From positions 1 through 21,765 of IMG/VR virus record IMGVR_UViG_3300011258_000814: a DNA stretch of 21,765 bases; one strand, given 5' to 3'. This DNA comes from a virus. The position numbers and the translations under genes were made by a program. The notes under the pieces are model-generated. The model searched no databases, was not told the origin of the DNA, and worked only from the letters and a program-made list of their open reading frames with translations. Shown here in pieces: positions 1-6,864 of the stretch (position 1 is the stretch's first letter; each line of letters opens with the position of its first letter).

Positions 1-74
1 TTCTAGGTCGCCCCGACAGCTCAGCGTTTTTTCGAGGTTTTTTTCAAAAACATTTACCACTTTAATTTTTAAAA

Positions 75-692
75 ATGAAAACACACTGCACATATTCCAA
101 AAAACTAAAACTCGATGAGATTCAGGAGCATCCCCAGAATCCCAATATGCACCCTGAGCATCAAATCGAGCTTCTAGCTAAGATTATCAAAAAACATGGT
201 TGGCGTAGACCGATCGTTGTCAGCAATCGAACTGGTAAGAACGTAATCATCAAGGGTCACGGTAGGTTTGAAGCTGCCAAGCTGCTCAAAGTGAAAAACG
301 TTCCAGTCGACATTCAGACATACGATTCGGAGCAGGCTGAACTTGAAGACCTAGTTGCTGACAATCGCCTGACAGAGTTAATTGACGTAGACATGGAGAA
401 GCTGAAGGATGCACTTTCAAAGATTGATACAGACAATCTTGAGACGGGTTACACATCAGGTGAGGTCGAATCGATTATCAATAGCATTGAGATTGATGAA
501 AATGAATTAGTGCTTGAGCGTGAAGTCGACGTTGACCCTAAGGAGGCATCAGGTCAGAAATCCTTGGTATTGCACTATACGCTTGAAGAGCATACTAAAT
601 TAATCCCCATGATTGAAGTTCTGCAGAAAATGTATAACTGCAAAAATACCAGCATGACTATTTTAACCGTACTGAAAAACTTACACCCATGA
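75..692 (+). CDS. ParB-like nuclease-domain protein
   Basis: 205 residues. The N-terminal half (about residues 10-90) has the ParB/Srx-like layout: a segment with HPxNPNxHPExQIELLAxII, then GWRRPIVVSN, then the signature KGHGRFEAAK (around residues 60-69), then NVPVDIQTY and an LVADNRLTEL helix. Phage ParB-like proteins of this type sit next to terminase and DNA-modification genes; they may bind nucleotide or DNA, but their exact role is not settled. The C-terminal half is acidic and shows no motif I recognise. It is the first complete gene in the window, has no Shine-Dalgarno (the leader is A/T-rich), and overlaps the next ParB-like gene by 4 nt, so the two are probably co-translated. The family call is strong; an accessory role in base modification or packaging is inferred from the neighbours. 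Confidence 0.85.
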   Translation: MKTHCTYSKKLKLDEIQEHPQNPNMHPEHQIELLAKIIKKHGWRRPIVVSNRTGKNVIIKGHGRFEAAKLLKVKNVPVDIQTYDSEQAELEDLVADNRLTELIDVDMEKLKDALSKIDTDNLETGYTSGEVESIINSIEIDENELVLEREVDVDPKEASGQKSLVLHYTLEEHTKLIPMIEVLQKMYNCKNTSMTILTVLKNLHP

Positions 693-1318
693 AAATATAT
701 TGTTCACATACTGAGTTGCGCAATGTGACTGACTTAAAGGTTCACGAATACAGCCCGTACGTTCACAGCAAATCCCAGATAGCCATCCTTACCAAAATCA
801 TACAAGGTAACGGCTGGCGCAATTGCATTGTTGTCAGTGCTAGGGATAACATGACGATTGTGAAAGGTAGGCTTCTTTTTGAAACTGCCGTAGCAAATGG
901 TTGGGATGAAGTTCCAGTAGAATATCAGGAGTATGCAGGCATCAGTGATGAGATGGCTGACATGATTGCAGATAACAAAGTAACAGGCATGTCGCAGATC
1001 GATGATTTTGCACTTGCCGATGTTATTGAAAATCTAAGTTTACTTGGAGGTGACATTGGAAATACAGGCTACGATGAAGCTATGCTCGATGCAATCATTG
1101 GTCAGTTTCATGATGACATTGTTCTTGGCGGTGAGGTAGAGTTCGAGGTAGATGAAGATGAATCAGGAATCAAAACTGTTAAATTGATTTATGATGAAGT
1201 TGATTATAAGCTTTTCGCTAAAATAATTACTAAGATTTGCGAAGATACCGATACTGTTCCATCACAATTAATTTACAACTCAGTCTTGAAAGCATATCAT
1301 GAAGATTCAGGTCGTTAA
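689..1318 (+). CDS. second, divergent ParB-like protein
   Basis: 209 residues, and colinear with the preceding gene product: an N-terminal 'H.YSPYVHSKSQIAILTKII' block, 'NGWRNCIVVSARD', 'TIVKGRLLFETA', 'VPVEYQEY', 'DMIADNKVTGMSQID' and a late 'ETGY/NTGY'-like spacer. This indicates tandem duplication followed by divergence. The key GHGR signature of the first copy is replaced by KGRLLFE, so the conserved His and one Gly are gone and the active or nucleotide-binding site is probably altered. It overlaps the upstream gene by 4 nt and the downstream dioxygenase by 20 nt. It may act as a structural partner of a heteromer with the first ParB-like protein; that is inference only. Confidence 0.75.
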   Translation: MKIYCSHTELRNVTDLKVHEYSPYVHSKSQIAILTKIIQGNGWRNCIVVSARDNMTIVKGRLLFETAVANGWDEVPVEYQEYAGISDEMADMIADNKVTGMSQIDDFALADVIENLSLLGGDIGNTGYDEAMLDAIIGQFHDDIVLGGEVEFEVDEDESGIKTVKLIYDEVDYKLFAKIITKICEDTDTVPSQLIYNSVLKAYHEDSGR

Positions 1319-2093
1319 TCGAAAGAAAATAAACTATAAGAACTACGTTAAGCGCAGGGCATCGAAAGATGATTGTTTGATTGAGGTCACTGAACCATGT
1401 AAAGTTTTCGATCAGAATAACGAACTAGTTTGCGTTTACGACATGGTAGACTTGGACACTTCGGAACTCGTTGATGAAATGAAATCAATGAAGTATTCCG
1501 AGACTACTCGAACTGGAGGTTTGGTAACTACTAGCCGCATCTTCGGTTTCCAACCTAGACTCGAGCGCAGACAACGTGCTTTCTGCAATCAGACAAGTTT
1601 AGCTAGAGATAACCCTAAGGCTGAAGCGATGCTTCGCAGTTTAGCTACCCACATAACTAAAAAATATTTCAATGCGGCACCTGAAGTTGCCGATAACCAT
1701 AAAGAGTTACTAGATGAGGTAATAGATGAGTGGAGGATGCCAGAATCATTATTTACCAGTGGCATCGTTAATAAGAACAATCCCCTTTCTTACCACTTCG
1801 ATGCTGGCAACTTCAAAAACGTCCTTTCATGCATGCTTGTTTTGCGTGAAGAGATGGAAGGCGGCTGGCTTTGTGTTCCAGAAATCAATACTAGATTCTT
1901 ATTGAAGCATAATTCACTATTCATGTTTGATGGTCAAAAGATACTTCATGGAGTTAGCCCGATGACTCCCACTACGGATGACGGCTACAGGTTTTCAATA
2001 GTTTATTACAGCCTAAAGGGGATGTGGAAATGTTTAACTTTAACTGAAGAGTTACTTAGGGCTAGGAAAATTGAACTAGACAAATTAAAATGA
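1299..2093 (+). CDS. TET/JBP-type 2-oxoglutarate/Fe(II) dioxygenase
   Basis: 264 residues. The C-terminal half carries the double-stranded beta-helix metal site: H166-x-D168 in 'YHFDAGN', the distal H217 in 'KILHGVSP', and R231 in 'GYRFSIVYY' as the likely 2-oxoglutarate-binding Arg. The 'GGWLCVPE' and 'NSLFMFDGQKILHGVSPM' blocks resemble the TET/JBP superfamily, whose members oxidise 5-methylcytosine or thymine in DNA. Phage members are known to sit with ParB-like proteins and glycosyltransferases in base hypermodification clusters, which is exactly the context here: it overlaps the ParB-like gene before it and, by 4 nt, the glycosyltransferase after it. The substrate base cannot be read from sequence, and no DNA methyltransferase is present in the window. 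A different DNA-acting 2OG oxygenase remains possible. Confidence 0.8.
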   Translation: MKIQVVNRKKINYKNYVKRRASKDDCLIEVTEPCKVFDQNNELVCVYDMVDLDTSELVDEMKSMKYSETTRTGGLVTTSRIFGFQPRLERRQRAFCNQTSLARDNPKAEAMLRSLATHITKKYFNAAPEVADNHKELLDEVIDEWRMPESLFTSGIVNKNNPLSYHFDAGNFKNVLSCMLVLREEMEGGWLCVPEINTRFLLKHNSLFMFDGQKILHGVSPMTPTTDDGYRFSIVYYSLKGMWKCLTLTEELLRARKIELDKLK

Positions 2094-2908
2094 AATATCA
2101 AATAGTCATACCAAGCTACAAACGCCACGATACGATTCAGAATAAAACACTGAAGTTTCTTGAAGGTCACGGCATCGACCCTAGCCTCATCAAGATATTC
2201 GTTAACGATGAAGATCCCGATGAATACGATAACTATAAAAAAGCTCTTGCTACTAACGAATACGCTAAGGACATCGAGATAGTTAAAGGTGTAGCTACAT
2301 TAGGATTACAACGTAATTTCATTGAGCGTTACTACCCTGAGGGAACTAACCTCATGATGTTTGATGATGATATCGAGCAGGTGCTTACCAAATCGGATGA
2401 CAAGTTGGTAACAGTTTCTGACTTGGAGCAGGATGTTATCATTCGCGGCTTCGCGGCTTGCCATAAGCATAAAGCTAAATTGTTTGGGATATACGCTGCA
2501 TCAAATCCTTTCTTCATGAAGCATCGGACATACACTAAACTTTCCTACATCGTTGGCTGCATGTTTGGTGTTGTTGTTGAGCATGACGATTTCTTAAAGC
2601 GTGTCACTAACCATGGTGAAGATTATGAATACTGCATCAGGCAATACCATAAGAATAAAGTTGTCATAAGGCTGGATGACATAACGGCTAAGACTGTTTA
2701 TTACCATGAAGCAGGTGGTCTTCAAGAGGTCAGGACTGAACAATATATATATGATTCAATCAAAAAAATAGCTTCTACGTTTCCGCAATACTGCAAAATG
2801 TACATTCGAAAAACTACAGGTCACGCTGAGTTGCGCTTGAATGACCAATCACCTAAAGCTAAAAGGAAAAGTGCATTGGCAAGTGCATTAAGAAAAAGTC
2901 GCAAATGA
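2090..2908 (+). CDS. TET-associated-type glycosyltransferase (GT-A fold)
   Basis: 272 residues. It opens with a GT-A nucleotide-sugar strand ('YQIVIPSYKRHDTI', residues 3-16), followed by 'IKIFVNDEDPDEY' and an acidic metal-binding motif 'MMFDDDIE' with DDD at 92-94 (DxD type). Residues 174-180 (NHGEDYE) supply a likely catalytic or acceptor-site acidic cluster, and H206 in 'VYYHEAGG' a possible late metal ligand. The tail is very basic ('SPKAKRKSALASALRKSRK'), which suits DNA binding. Its 4-nt overlap with the dioxygenase gene indicates it glycosylates the hydroxylated base made by that enzyme, as proposed for phage TET clusters. The sugar donor is unknown. It also overlaps the small terminase gene by 4 nt, tying modification to packaging in one transcript. 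Confidence 0.8.
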   Translation: MKYQIVIPSYKRHDTIQNKTLKFLEGHGIDPSLIKIFVNDEDPDEYDNYKKALATNEYAKDIEIVKGVATLGLQRNFIERYYPEGTNLMMFDDDIEQVLTKSDDKLVTVSDLEQDVIIRGFAACHKHKAKLFGIYAASNPFFMKHRTYTKLSYIVGCMFGVVVEHDDFLKRVTNHGEDYEYCIRQYHKNKVVIRLDDITAKTVYYHEAGGLQEVRTEQYIYDSIKKIASTFPQYCKMYIRKTTGHAELRLNDQSPKAKRKSALASALRKSRK

Positions 2909-3537
2909 TAGACCAATCATTATTAGATAATGTTAATAAAAAGCTACTCTCAAACATTGTTGCCAAGGTCAAAGATGGAAAGACGCTGACTGCTCAGGAG
3001 TCTGCTTTCTTAGATTCACAGGGTAAAAACAACTCTAGCGATAGGCTGGATGGCGACTCAGTGATTAAGACCTCAGAGTTAGTTGACCTATTCGGAGTCA
3101 CAGCTCAACAGATAGCTAACTTATCAAATGACAAAGTTATATCTAAAATATCAAATGGAAGATATAAGGCTTGGGAATCTATTAGGAATTATATTCGACT
3201 TCTACAGAAAAATAGAAAATCGAAGCATGGTTCGGGTGCTACGATGGATGAACTGCGTAAGAAACTAACTGAAGAGCAGGGGAGAAAAGAGTCTGCTGTT
3301 GCTTCCCTGAAAGAATTAGAACTTAGGATGAAGGCAGATGCACTGATACCAGAATCAGAAGCTGCTGAGAAGGTAATAAAACTCCTTACACCACTCAGGA
3401 GGCTACTAGATGGTTTGCCTAGAGAAGTTGCTGCCTTAGCAAATCCATCAAATCCACAGATAGCTGAACTCGCTATACGCAATGGACTTGACGAACGGGT
3501 CTTTTCTGAGATAAGTAAAATATTTTCCGATGGGTAG
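2905..3537 (+). CDS. terS: terminase small subunit (Nu1-like)
   Basis: 210 residues. Residues about 50-90 ('VIKTSELVDLFGVTAQQIANLSNDKVISKISNGRYKAWESIRNYIRLLQ') form a winged helix-turn-helix like that of lambda Nu1 and related small terminases: a helix-turn-helix, then a G-R-Y-based wing, then a helix. The second half (about 105-175) is a charged, probably coiled-coil helix followed by 'LLTPLRRLLDGLPREVAALANP', typical of Nu1-like oligomerisation or terminase-contact regions. It would bind the packaging site and recruit the large subunit. The large terminase is unusually distant (about 1.4 kb downstream), separated by an RNA-like element and three small genes. Its start codon overlaps the stop of the glycosyltransferase gene (ATGA). 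Confidence 0.85.
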   Translation: MIDQSLLDNVNKKLLSNIVAKVKDGKTLTAQESAFLDSQGKNNSSDRLDGDSVIKTSELVDLFGVTAQQIANLSNDKVISKISNGRYKAWESIRNYIRLLQKNRKSKHGSGATMDELRKKLTEEQGRKESAVASLKELELRMKADALIPESEAAEKVIKLLTPLRRLLDGLPREVAALANPSNPQIAELAIRNGLDERVFSEISKIFSDG

Positions 3538-3592
3538 TCGAACTATTAAGATGTTCGGGGTTTGTAGTATTTCCTTTGTAACCACCCATCGG
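3527..3592 (+). repeat. inverted repeat across the terS stop, enclosing a second complementary arm
   Basis: CCGATGGGT (3527-3535, ending in the terS stop region) is the exact reverse complement of ACCCATCGG (3584-3592). Inside the loop, ATTTCCTTTG (3569-3578) is the exact reverse complement of CAAAGGAAAT (3611-3620), which lies outside the loop in the tmRNA-like element. The two helices cross, so if both form the RNA would be a pseudoknot. A small local hairpin CGAAC (3539-3543)/GTTCG (3553-3557) fits in the loop. There is no good U-tract after 3592, so this is not a convincing terminator. Confidence 0.6.
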
Positions 3593-3603
3593 ATTAATTT
3601 TCT

Positions 3604-3667
3604 GGGGATGCAAAGGAAATCGACTTGATTTATTTCAAGCACTGGGGTTCAATTCCCCACATCTCCA
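3604..3667 (+). ncRNA. tmRNA-like tRNA-like domain without mRNA domain (mini-tmRNA candidate)
   Basis: The element folds as an alanine-type tRNA-like domain. The acceptor stem GGGGATG (3604-3610) pairs with CATCTCC (3660-3666), and the third pair is G3606:U3664, which is the G3:U70 identity element read by alanyl-tRNA synthetase. A discriminator A (3667) is followed by CA, not a full CCA. The T-arm is perfect: TGGGG (3643-3647), loop TTCAATT (3648-3654), CCCCA (3655-3659). The 5' part GGAAATCGAC (3615-3624) resembles the tmRNA D-loop (GGnUUCGAC). In place of the anticodon arm is a short hairpin CTTGA (3624-3628)/TCAAG (3635-3639), which would be a cut-down P2 helix. There is no tag-coding region or pseudoknot chain between the two halves. 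Alternatives are a decayed tmRNA, an att site derived from host ssrA, or a D-armless tRNA-like regulator. Confidence 0.6.
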
Positions 3668-3686
3668 CATAACCACACATAATACT

Positions 3687-3980
3687 ATGAAAAAACAAAA
3701 AAATAAAGAGGAATCAATTTGTCAGGAAGCTTATCGAATTCAGGGCGGCGATCGGCAGCAGGATTATGGAAGTCCTGATAAAAATCTAAGAGAAATAGGT
3801 GCTTCTTGGGAATGGTATCTTAAAACAAGCTGCGATATAGAAGTATCAATTTCCGCTAGAGATGTAGCTCACATGATGATACTGATGAAAGTTGCTAGGA
3901 ATGTCCATAAACCTAAAAGAGATAATTGGGTAGACATTGCAGGTTACTCCCAATGCGGTGGAAAGATTGATGACCTATGA
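3687..3980 (+). CDS. DUF6378-like phage protein
   Basis: 97 residues. The pattern 'GGDRQQDYGSPDKNLREIGASWEWYL ... ISARDVAHMMILMKVARN ... KRDNWVDIAGY' matches a small conserved phage family I know as DUF6378, of unknown function, often near nucleotide metabolism or modification genes. All the recognisable blocks of the family (QDYG, DVA.MMI..K.AR, DNW.DIAGY) are present, so the gene looks intact. It begins 20 nt after the tmRNA-like element, with an A/T-rich leader and no Shine-Dalgarno, and overlaps the next gene by 4 nt. Confidence 0.7.
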   Translation: MKKQKNKEESICQEAYRIQGGDRQQDYGSPDKNLREIGASWEWYLKTSCDIEVSISARDVAHMMILMKVARNVHKPKRDNWVDIAGYSQCGGKIDDL

Positions 3981-4180
3981 ATTACTACAGAATAACCTAT
4001 ACTAGAAGTGATATGCCTAATCCATTATCTTTAGGAAAATACGCTAAAGATGAAAAACATGCTTGCAAGTTAGCTTTTGGCAAAGCTCCAGATAAAAACG
4101 GCTTCTTACTTTATTACAGAGTTGTTAAAGTTAATATACTTTCAATTGTTAAAGTTAATGAGATTGCCTATACGCATTGA
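3977..4180 (+). CDS. small hypothetical protein
   Basis: 67 residues, no family recognised. The start overlaps the stop of the DUF6378-like gene (ATGA), which supports translation. The sequence 'YYRITYTRSDMPNPLSLGKYAKDEKHACKLAFGKAPDKNGFLLYYRVVKV' reads like a compact alpha/beta fold. The C-terminus contains a short in-frame duplication, VKVN-ILSI-VKVN, caused by a 14-bp direct repeat in the DNA. It may be a small modulator, but there is no direct evidence. Confidence 0.6.
   Translation: MNYYRITYTRSDMPNPLSLGKYAKDEKHACKLAFGKAPDKNGFLLYYRVVKVNILSIVKVNEIAYTH
4122..4159 (+). repeat. 14-bp direct repeat inside a small gene
   Basis: TTGTTAAAGTTAAT occurs at 4122-4135 and again at 4146-4159, a 24-bp period that keeps the reading frame and gives the peptide repeat VKVN. 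It is probably a recent small tandem duplication near the 3' end of the gene. Confidence 0.7.
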
Positions 4181-4196
4181 CATCGCAGCTATTTTT

Positions 4197-4964
4197 ATGT
4201 CAAAGCTAGTTAAGTTGAACGATACAGGTTTTAACAATATGATCGGTCACTTGCGCAGAGGAACTGGTGCCACATTAAAAGAGGTTACTCGAACTGTAAC
4301 TGGTTCAATACTTCAGAATGCCGCTGTGCATACTGGTAAATCTAGCTATAAAAATATCGTTGCTGATGTGGACAGGTCGCTTTCTAGAATATTTATATCA
4401 AGCACTGGTGTTAAGGTTAGAAAAGGTAAGGATGGTTCACTAGTGGTTAAGAGTCCTGCCGTGACTAACAATAAATGGGTCAAGGTTCGAGATGACTACA
4501 AGGTAAATGCTATCAGTGCCAAAGCTCCTTCAGGTAGAAGTTTCAGTAAGAAACAAACTAGCGCAATCAATAAGGCTCTAGGTGAACTCAGAAAGAAAAG
4601 GACTCAAATGCTTAAGGCTAAAAAGAAAAATATAGCATCGGGTCAGGCTACATTTATTTACATGCTTAGGAAGTTGAGAATAAAGCTAAAGAGCAACAGG
4701 GGACTTGGCGCAGCATTAAAAGTAAAGTTACCTTTGGTTCACACTAGAGCTTTGAGTGCTAGAGAATTTAATGTTGGCAAGGATGAATATATCATCATGC
4801 TTAAAAGTAAATCCATGTCTGCGCTGAACATTCACGCTAAGGGCATGGATGCTTTTAGGAGAGCATTCAATATGCAGGTAAAAGGATTCGAGACTGCGGC
4901 TAAAAAAAACATGAAAGCTTTTACAAAAAAATTCGCTACAAAAAATGGGTTCACTATTAGATAA
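4197..4964 (+). CDS. lysine-rich basic phage protein, function unknown
   Basis: 255 residues from the ATG at 4197. The frame is open upstream to 4077, but that part would overlap the preceding gene and is not needed. The protein is very rich in Lys and Arg (for example 'ELRKKRTQMLKAKKKNIASG' in the middle and 'AAKKNMKAFTKKFATKNGF' at the end). The N-terminal 'DTGFNNMIGHLRRGTGATLKEVTRTVTGSILQNAAVHT' vaguely recalls small tail-completion or head-tail joining proteins, whose genes normally lie after the capsid gene. Here it precedes and overlaps the large terminase by 20 nt. The basic character would also suit a DNA- or RNA-binding virion protein. The function is unassigned. Confidence 0.65.
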   Translation: MSKLVKLNDTGFNNMIGHLRRGTGATLKEVTRTVTGSILQNAAVHTGKSSYKNIVADVDRSLSRIFISSTGVKVRKGKDGSLVVKSPAVTNNKWVKVRDDYKVNAISAKAPSGRSFSKKQTSAINKALGELRKKRTQMLKAKKKNIASGQATFIYMLRKLRIKLKSNRGLGAALKVKLPLVHTRALSAREFNVGKDEYIIMLKSKSMSALNIHAKGMDAFRRAFNMQVKGFETAAKKNMKAFTKKFATKNGFTIR

Positions 4965-6747
4965 CAAAATAAACAATTTATTCTCACCTAGAGAATTAAA
5001 ATCTCCAGTAGATTGGGCATTTGAGAACTGCACCCTTCGTGATAATATATCGGAACTGCCTGGATCTTTGCGCATATTCCCATACGCTAAGCAGCCTCTT
5101 GAGGATCTAATTGACCCTTACGTAAACAAGGTCACACTATGTTGGGGTTCGCAGTCTAGTAAGACTACCACCATGTATACAGGTCTCGCTTACTTATTAA
5201 GTGAGTTTCCGAAAGATACTATATGGATTATGCCATCGGCTGAGAATGCTAGGCAATTTTCAAAAGGCAGATGGTTGCCATTCATCGATGACTGCAAACC
5301 TCTAAAGGCTCAATGCCCTTTAAGTCCTGCAACTGGTAAAGTAGATTCAGACAAAATCACAAATATGCGTCAGGAGTTTCTCTCATGCACATTAACCTTC
5401 GCAGGTGCAGGATCTGAGAATAATGTTAAGTCTGCCCCTGTCGCTTACCTAGTCTTAGATGAAATTGATGAAATTGATCCTGATATTAGACTCGCTGCGC
5501 ATGAACGTATTAAGGGTCGCAGGCAGTATAAGATAATTCAGACTTCCACTCCAAAGGATGAGGAGGGTGGAATCTGGGAGGAATACCTATACGGCGATCA
5601 ACGCAAATACGAAATGCCTTGCCCACATTGCAATGAAGATATCCAGTTTACTTGGAGGCAAACTGATAAGGGTGGTAATCTTAGATACTCAATAGCTTTT
5701 GATGAGGATGCAAAGCTAGAGGAGGGATACGACTTTGAACTTGTAGCTTCAACTGCGCATTACAGATGCGAAAAGTGTGACGGCAAAATATTAGATGCAC
5801 ATAAGCATGACATGATAAAAAATGGCAAATGGGTTTCTGAGAATCCCAATGCACCTAAAGGGCATCACAGCTACCACCTCAATTCCATGTATGCACCTGT
5901 TATGACATTCGCATCATTGATGGTTTCTTGGCTTCAAGTTTGCCATTCAACCCATGGACTAAAGAAGTTTGTTCAGGGTAACTTAGCTGAACCTTGGCGT
6001 GAAGATTGGGCTAATCAGGATCAGGCTGACGCTCACCAGTTGGAGCTAGATTATCAACAGGGTGACATGAAGGGTGAAGTTAGGATACTTGCTGCGGATA
6101 CTCAAACTGATTCGTTCTGGTTTGTCGTTCGCGGCTTCAACAGGGATGGCGATAGCTACTTAATTGATTGCGGTCAGGTGGCTACATTTGCTGAGCTTGA
6201 TGGAAAGTATGATCAGCACACATGCCAATCCGCTATAGTCGACTGCGCAGGCGATAGAACTGCTGAGATTTACGAGGAAGTCCACAAGCGCAGATCTAAG
6301 TGGTTCGGCTCAAGAGGTTGGAAAAATCTGCAAGGGGATCAGCCTTATAGAATGCAAATGAAAGATCCGTTCACTGGAGACAATAAGGGGCGAGCAGGTA
6401 AATCGAAAATACGATACCTCCATGTCAATAAAACTTTGTACGAGGATGAACTCGCCCGCTTGCGTTCTGCTCAGATCACAGGCTTCTATACATTTGCCGA
6501 TACACCTAAGGTTTATTACGATCAATTGTTTTCAACTTACTGGACTAAGGAGACTAACAAGTCTGGTCACATCAAAGTTGTTAAAAAAGTAAAACGCGGT
6601 AAAGGTGATCACATGTGGGACTGCGAAATACTTGCTAGAGCTTTATCTAAGTTCATCGGCATAGCTCGAATAGATGTTAATCAAGATCCTGTTCCCAAGC
6701 GTAAGAAGGTAAGAGGAGGTCAGACTTCAACAGGGTTCTGGAGCTAA
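4945..6747 (+). CDS. terL: terminase large subunit (GpA family)
   Basis: 600 residues, normal for the lambda GpA family. The ATPase domain has a variant P-loop WGSQSSKTT (about 67-75) and Walker B YLVLDEID (168-175), followed by the coupling segment 'IIQTSTPKDEEGG'. A Cys-rich insertion with CPHC (226-229) and CEKC (275-278) is typical of GpA-type enzymes and probably binds zinc. The nuclease domain starts near 'ILAADTQTDSFWF' (D385), with a further acidic strand 'AIVDCAGDRTAEI' and a late 'GDHMWDCE'. It would drive DNA into the procapsid and cut it with the Nu1-like partner. The start at 4945 overlaps the upstream gene by 20 nt and has an A-rich leader. The stop codon lies inside the first promoter repeat. 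Confidence 0.95.
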   Translation: MGSLLDNKINNLFSPRELKSPVDWAFENCTLRDNISELPGSLRIFPYAKQPLEDLIDPYVNKVTLCWGSQSSKTTTMYTGLAYLLSEFPKDTIWIMPSAENARQFSKGRWLPFIDDCKPLKAQCPLSPATGKVDSDKITNMRQEFLSCTLTFAGAGSENNVKSAPVAYLVLDEIDEIDPDIRLAAHERIKGRRQYKIIQTSTPKDEEGGIWEEYLYGDQRKYEMPCPHCNEDIQFTWRQTDKGGNLRYSIAFDEDAKLEEGYDFELVASTAHYRCEKCDGKILDAHKHDMIKNGKWVSENPNAPKGHHSYHLNSMYAPVMTFASLMVSWLQVCHSTHGLKKFVQGNLAEPWREDWANQDQADAHQLELDYQQGDMKGEVRILAADTQTDSFWFVVRGFNRDGDSYLIDCGQVATFAELDGKYDQHTCQSAIVDCAGDRTAEIYEEVHKRRSKWFGSRGWKNLQGDQPYRMQMKDPFTGDNKGRAGKSKIRYLHVNKTLYEDELARLRSAQITGFYTFADTPKVYYDQLFSTYWTKETNKSGHIKVVKKVKRGKGDHMWDCEILARALSKFIGIARIDVNQDPVPKRKKVRGGQTSTGFWS

Positions 6748-6810
6748 TTAAAAAAAAGTTTAAAAAAAGTTAAAAAAAGGCTTGCAATTACTTTGTAGTC
6801 AGCCATAGTA
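6744..6810 (+). promoter_or_regulatory. promoter module, copy 1, with phased A-tracts
   Basis: Three A-runs (6750-6757, 6762-6768, 6772-6778) are spaced about one helical turn and would bend the DNA or act as an UP element. They are followed by TTGCAA (6782-6787) and CATAGT (6804-6809), 16 bp apart, a possible sigma70 pair. The bases most conserved with copy 2 (8838-8903) are in between, TTACTTTGTAGTCAGCC. TTACTTTG (6788-6795) is one base from the Bacteroidota -7 element TAnnTTTG, so that may be the true core, with transcription starting near 6802. It lies at the end of terL and drives the accessory cassette. Confidence 0.65.
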
Positions 6811-6840
6811 GTATTAAGCTCAACGATGAGTGACACTACT

Positions 6841-6864
6841 AAACTACTAAAAAATACTACTATG
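6841..6864 (+). promoter_or_regulatory. repeated translation-start leader, copy 1
   Basis: The form is AAACTACTAA-AAAA-TACTACTAT-G, the last three bases being the start codon. The same 24-nt layout precedes three other genes of this cassette. There is no Shine-Dalgarno. Just upstream, CATAGTAGTATT (6804-6815) is the exact reverse complement of AATACTACTATG (6853-6864), so if it is transcribed it could fold over the start codon. Confidence 0.75.

Noticed and set aside
3604-3669. Ordinary tRNA gene
   Set aside because: There is no D-arm stem and no 7-nt anticodon loop; the only middle hairpin has a 6-nt loop, whereas the D-loop-like sequence and G3:U70 fit the tmRNA tRNA-like domain better.
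4077-4196. N-terminal extension of the basic protein gene
   Set aside because: It would overlap the preceding gene by more than 100 nt and has a composition unlike the rest of the protein; the ATG at 4197 is the first one past that gene.
6826-6861. Earlier ATG (6826) as the start of accessory gene 1
   Set aside because: The 24-nt leader shared with three other genes ends exactly at 6862; the upstream codons lie within the leader region.
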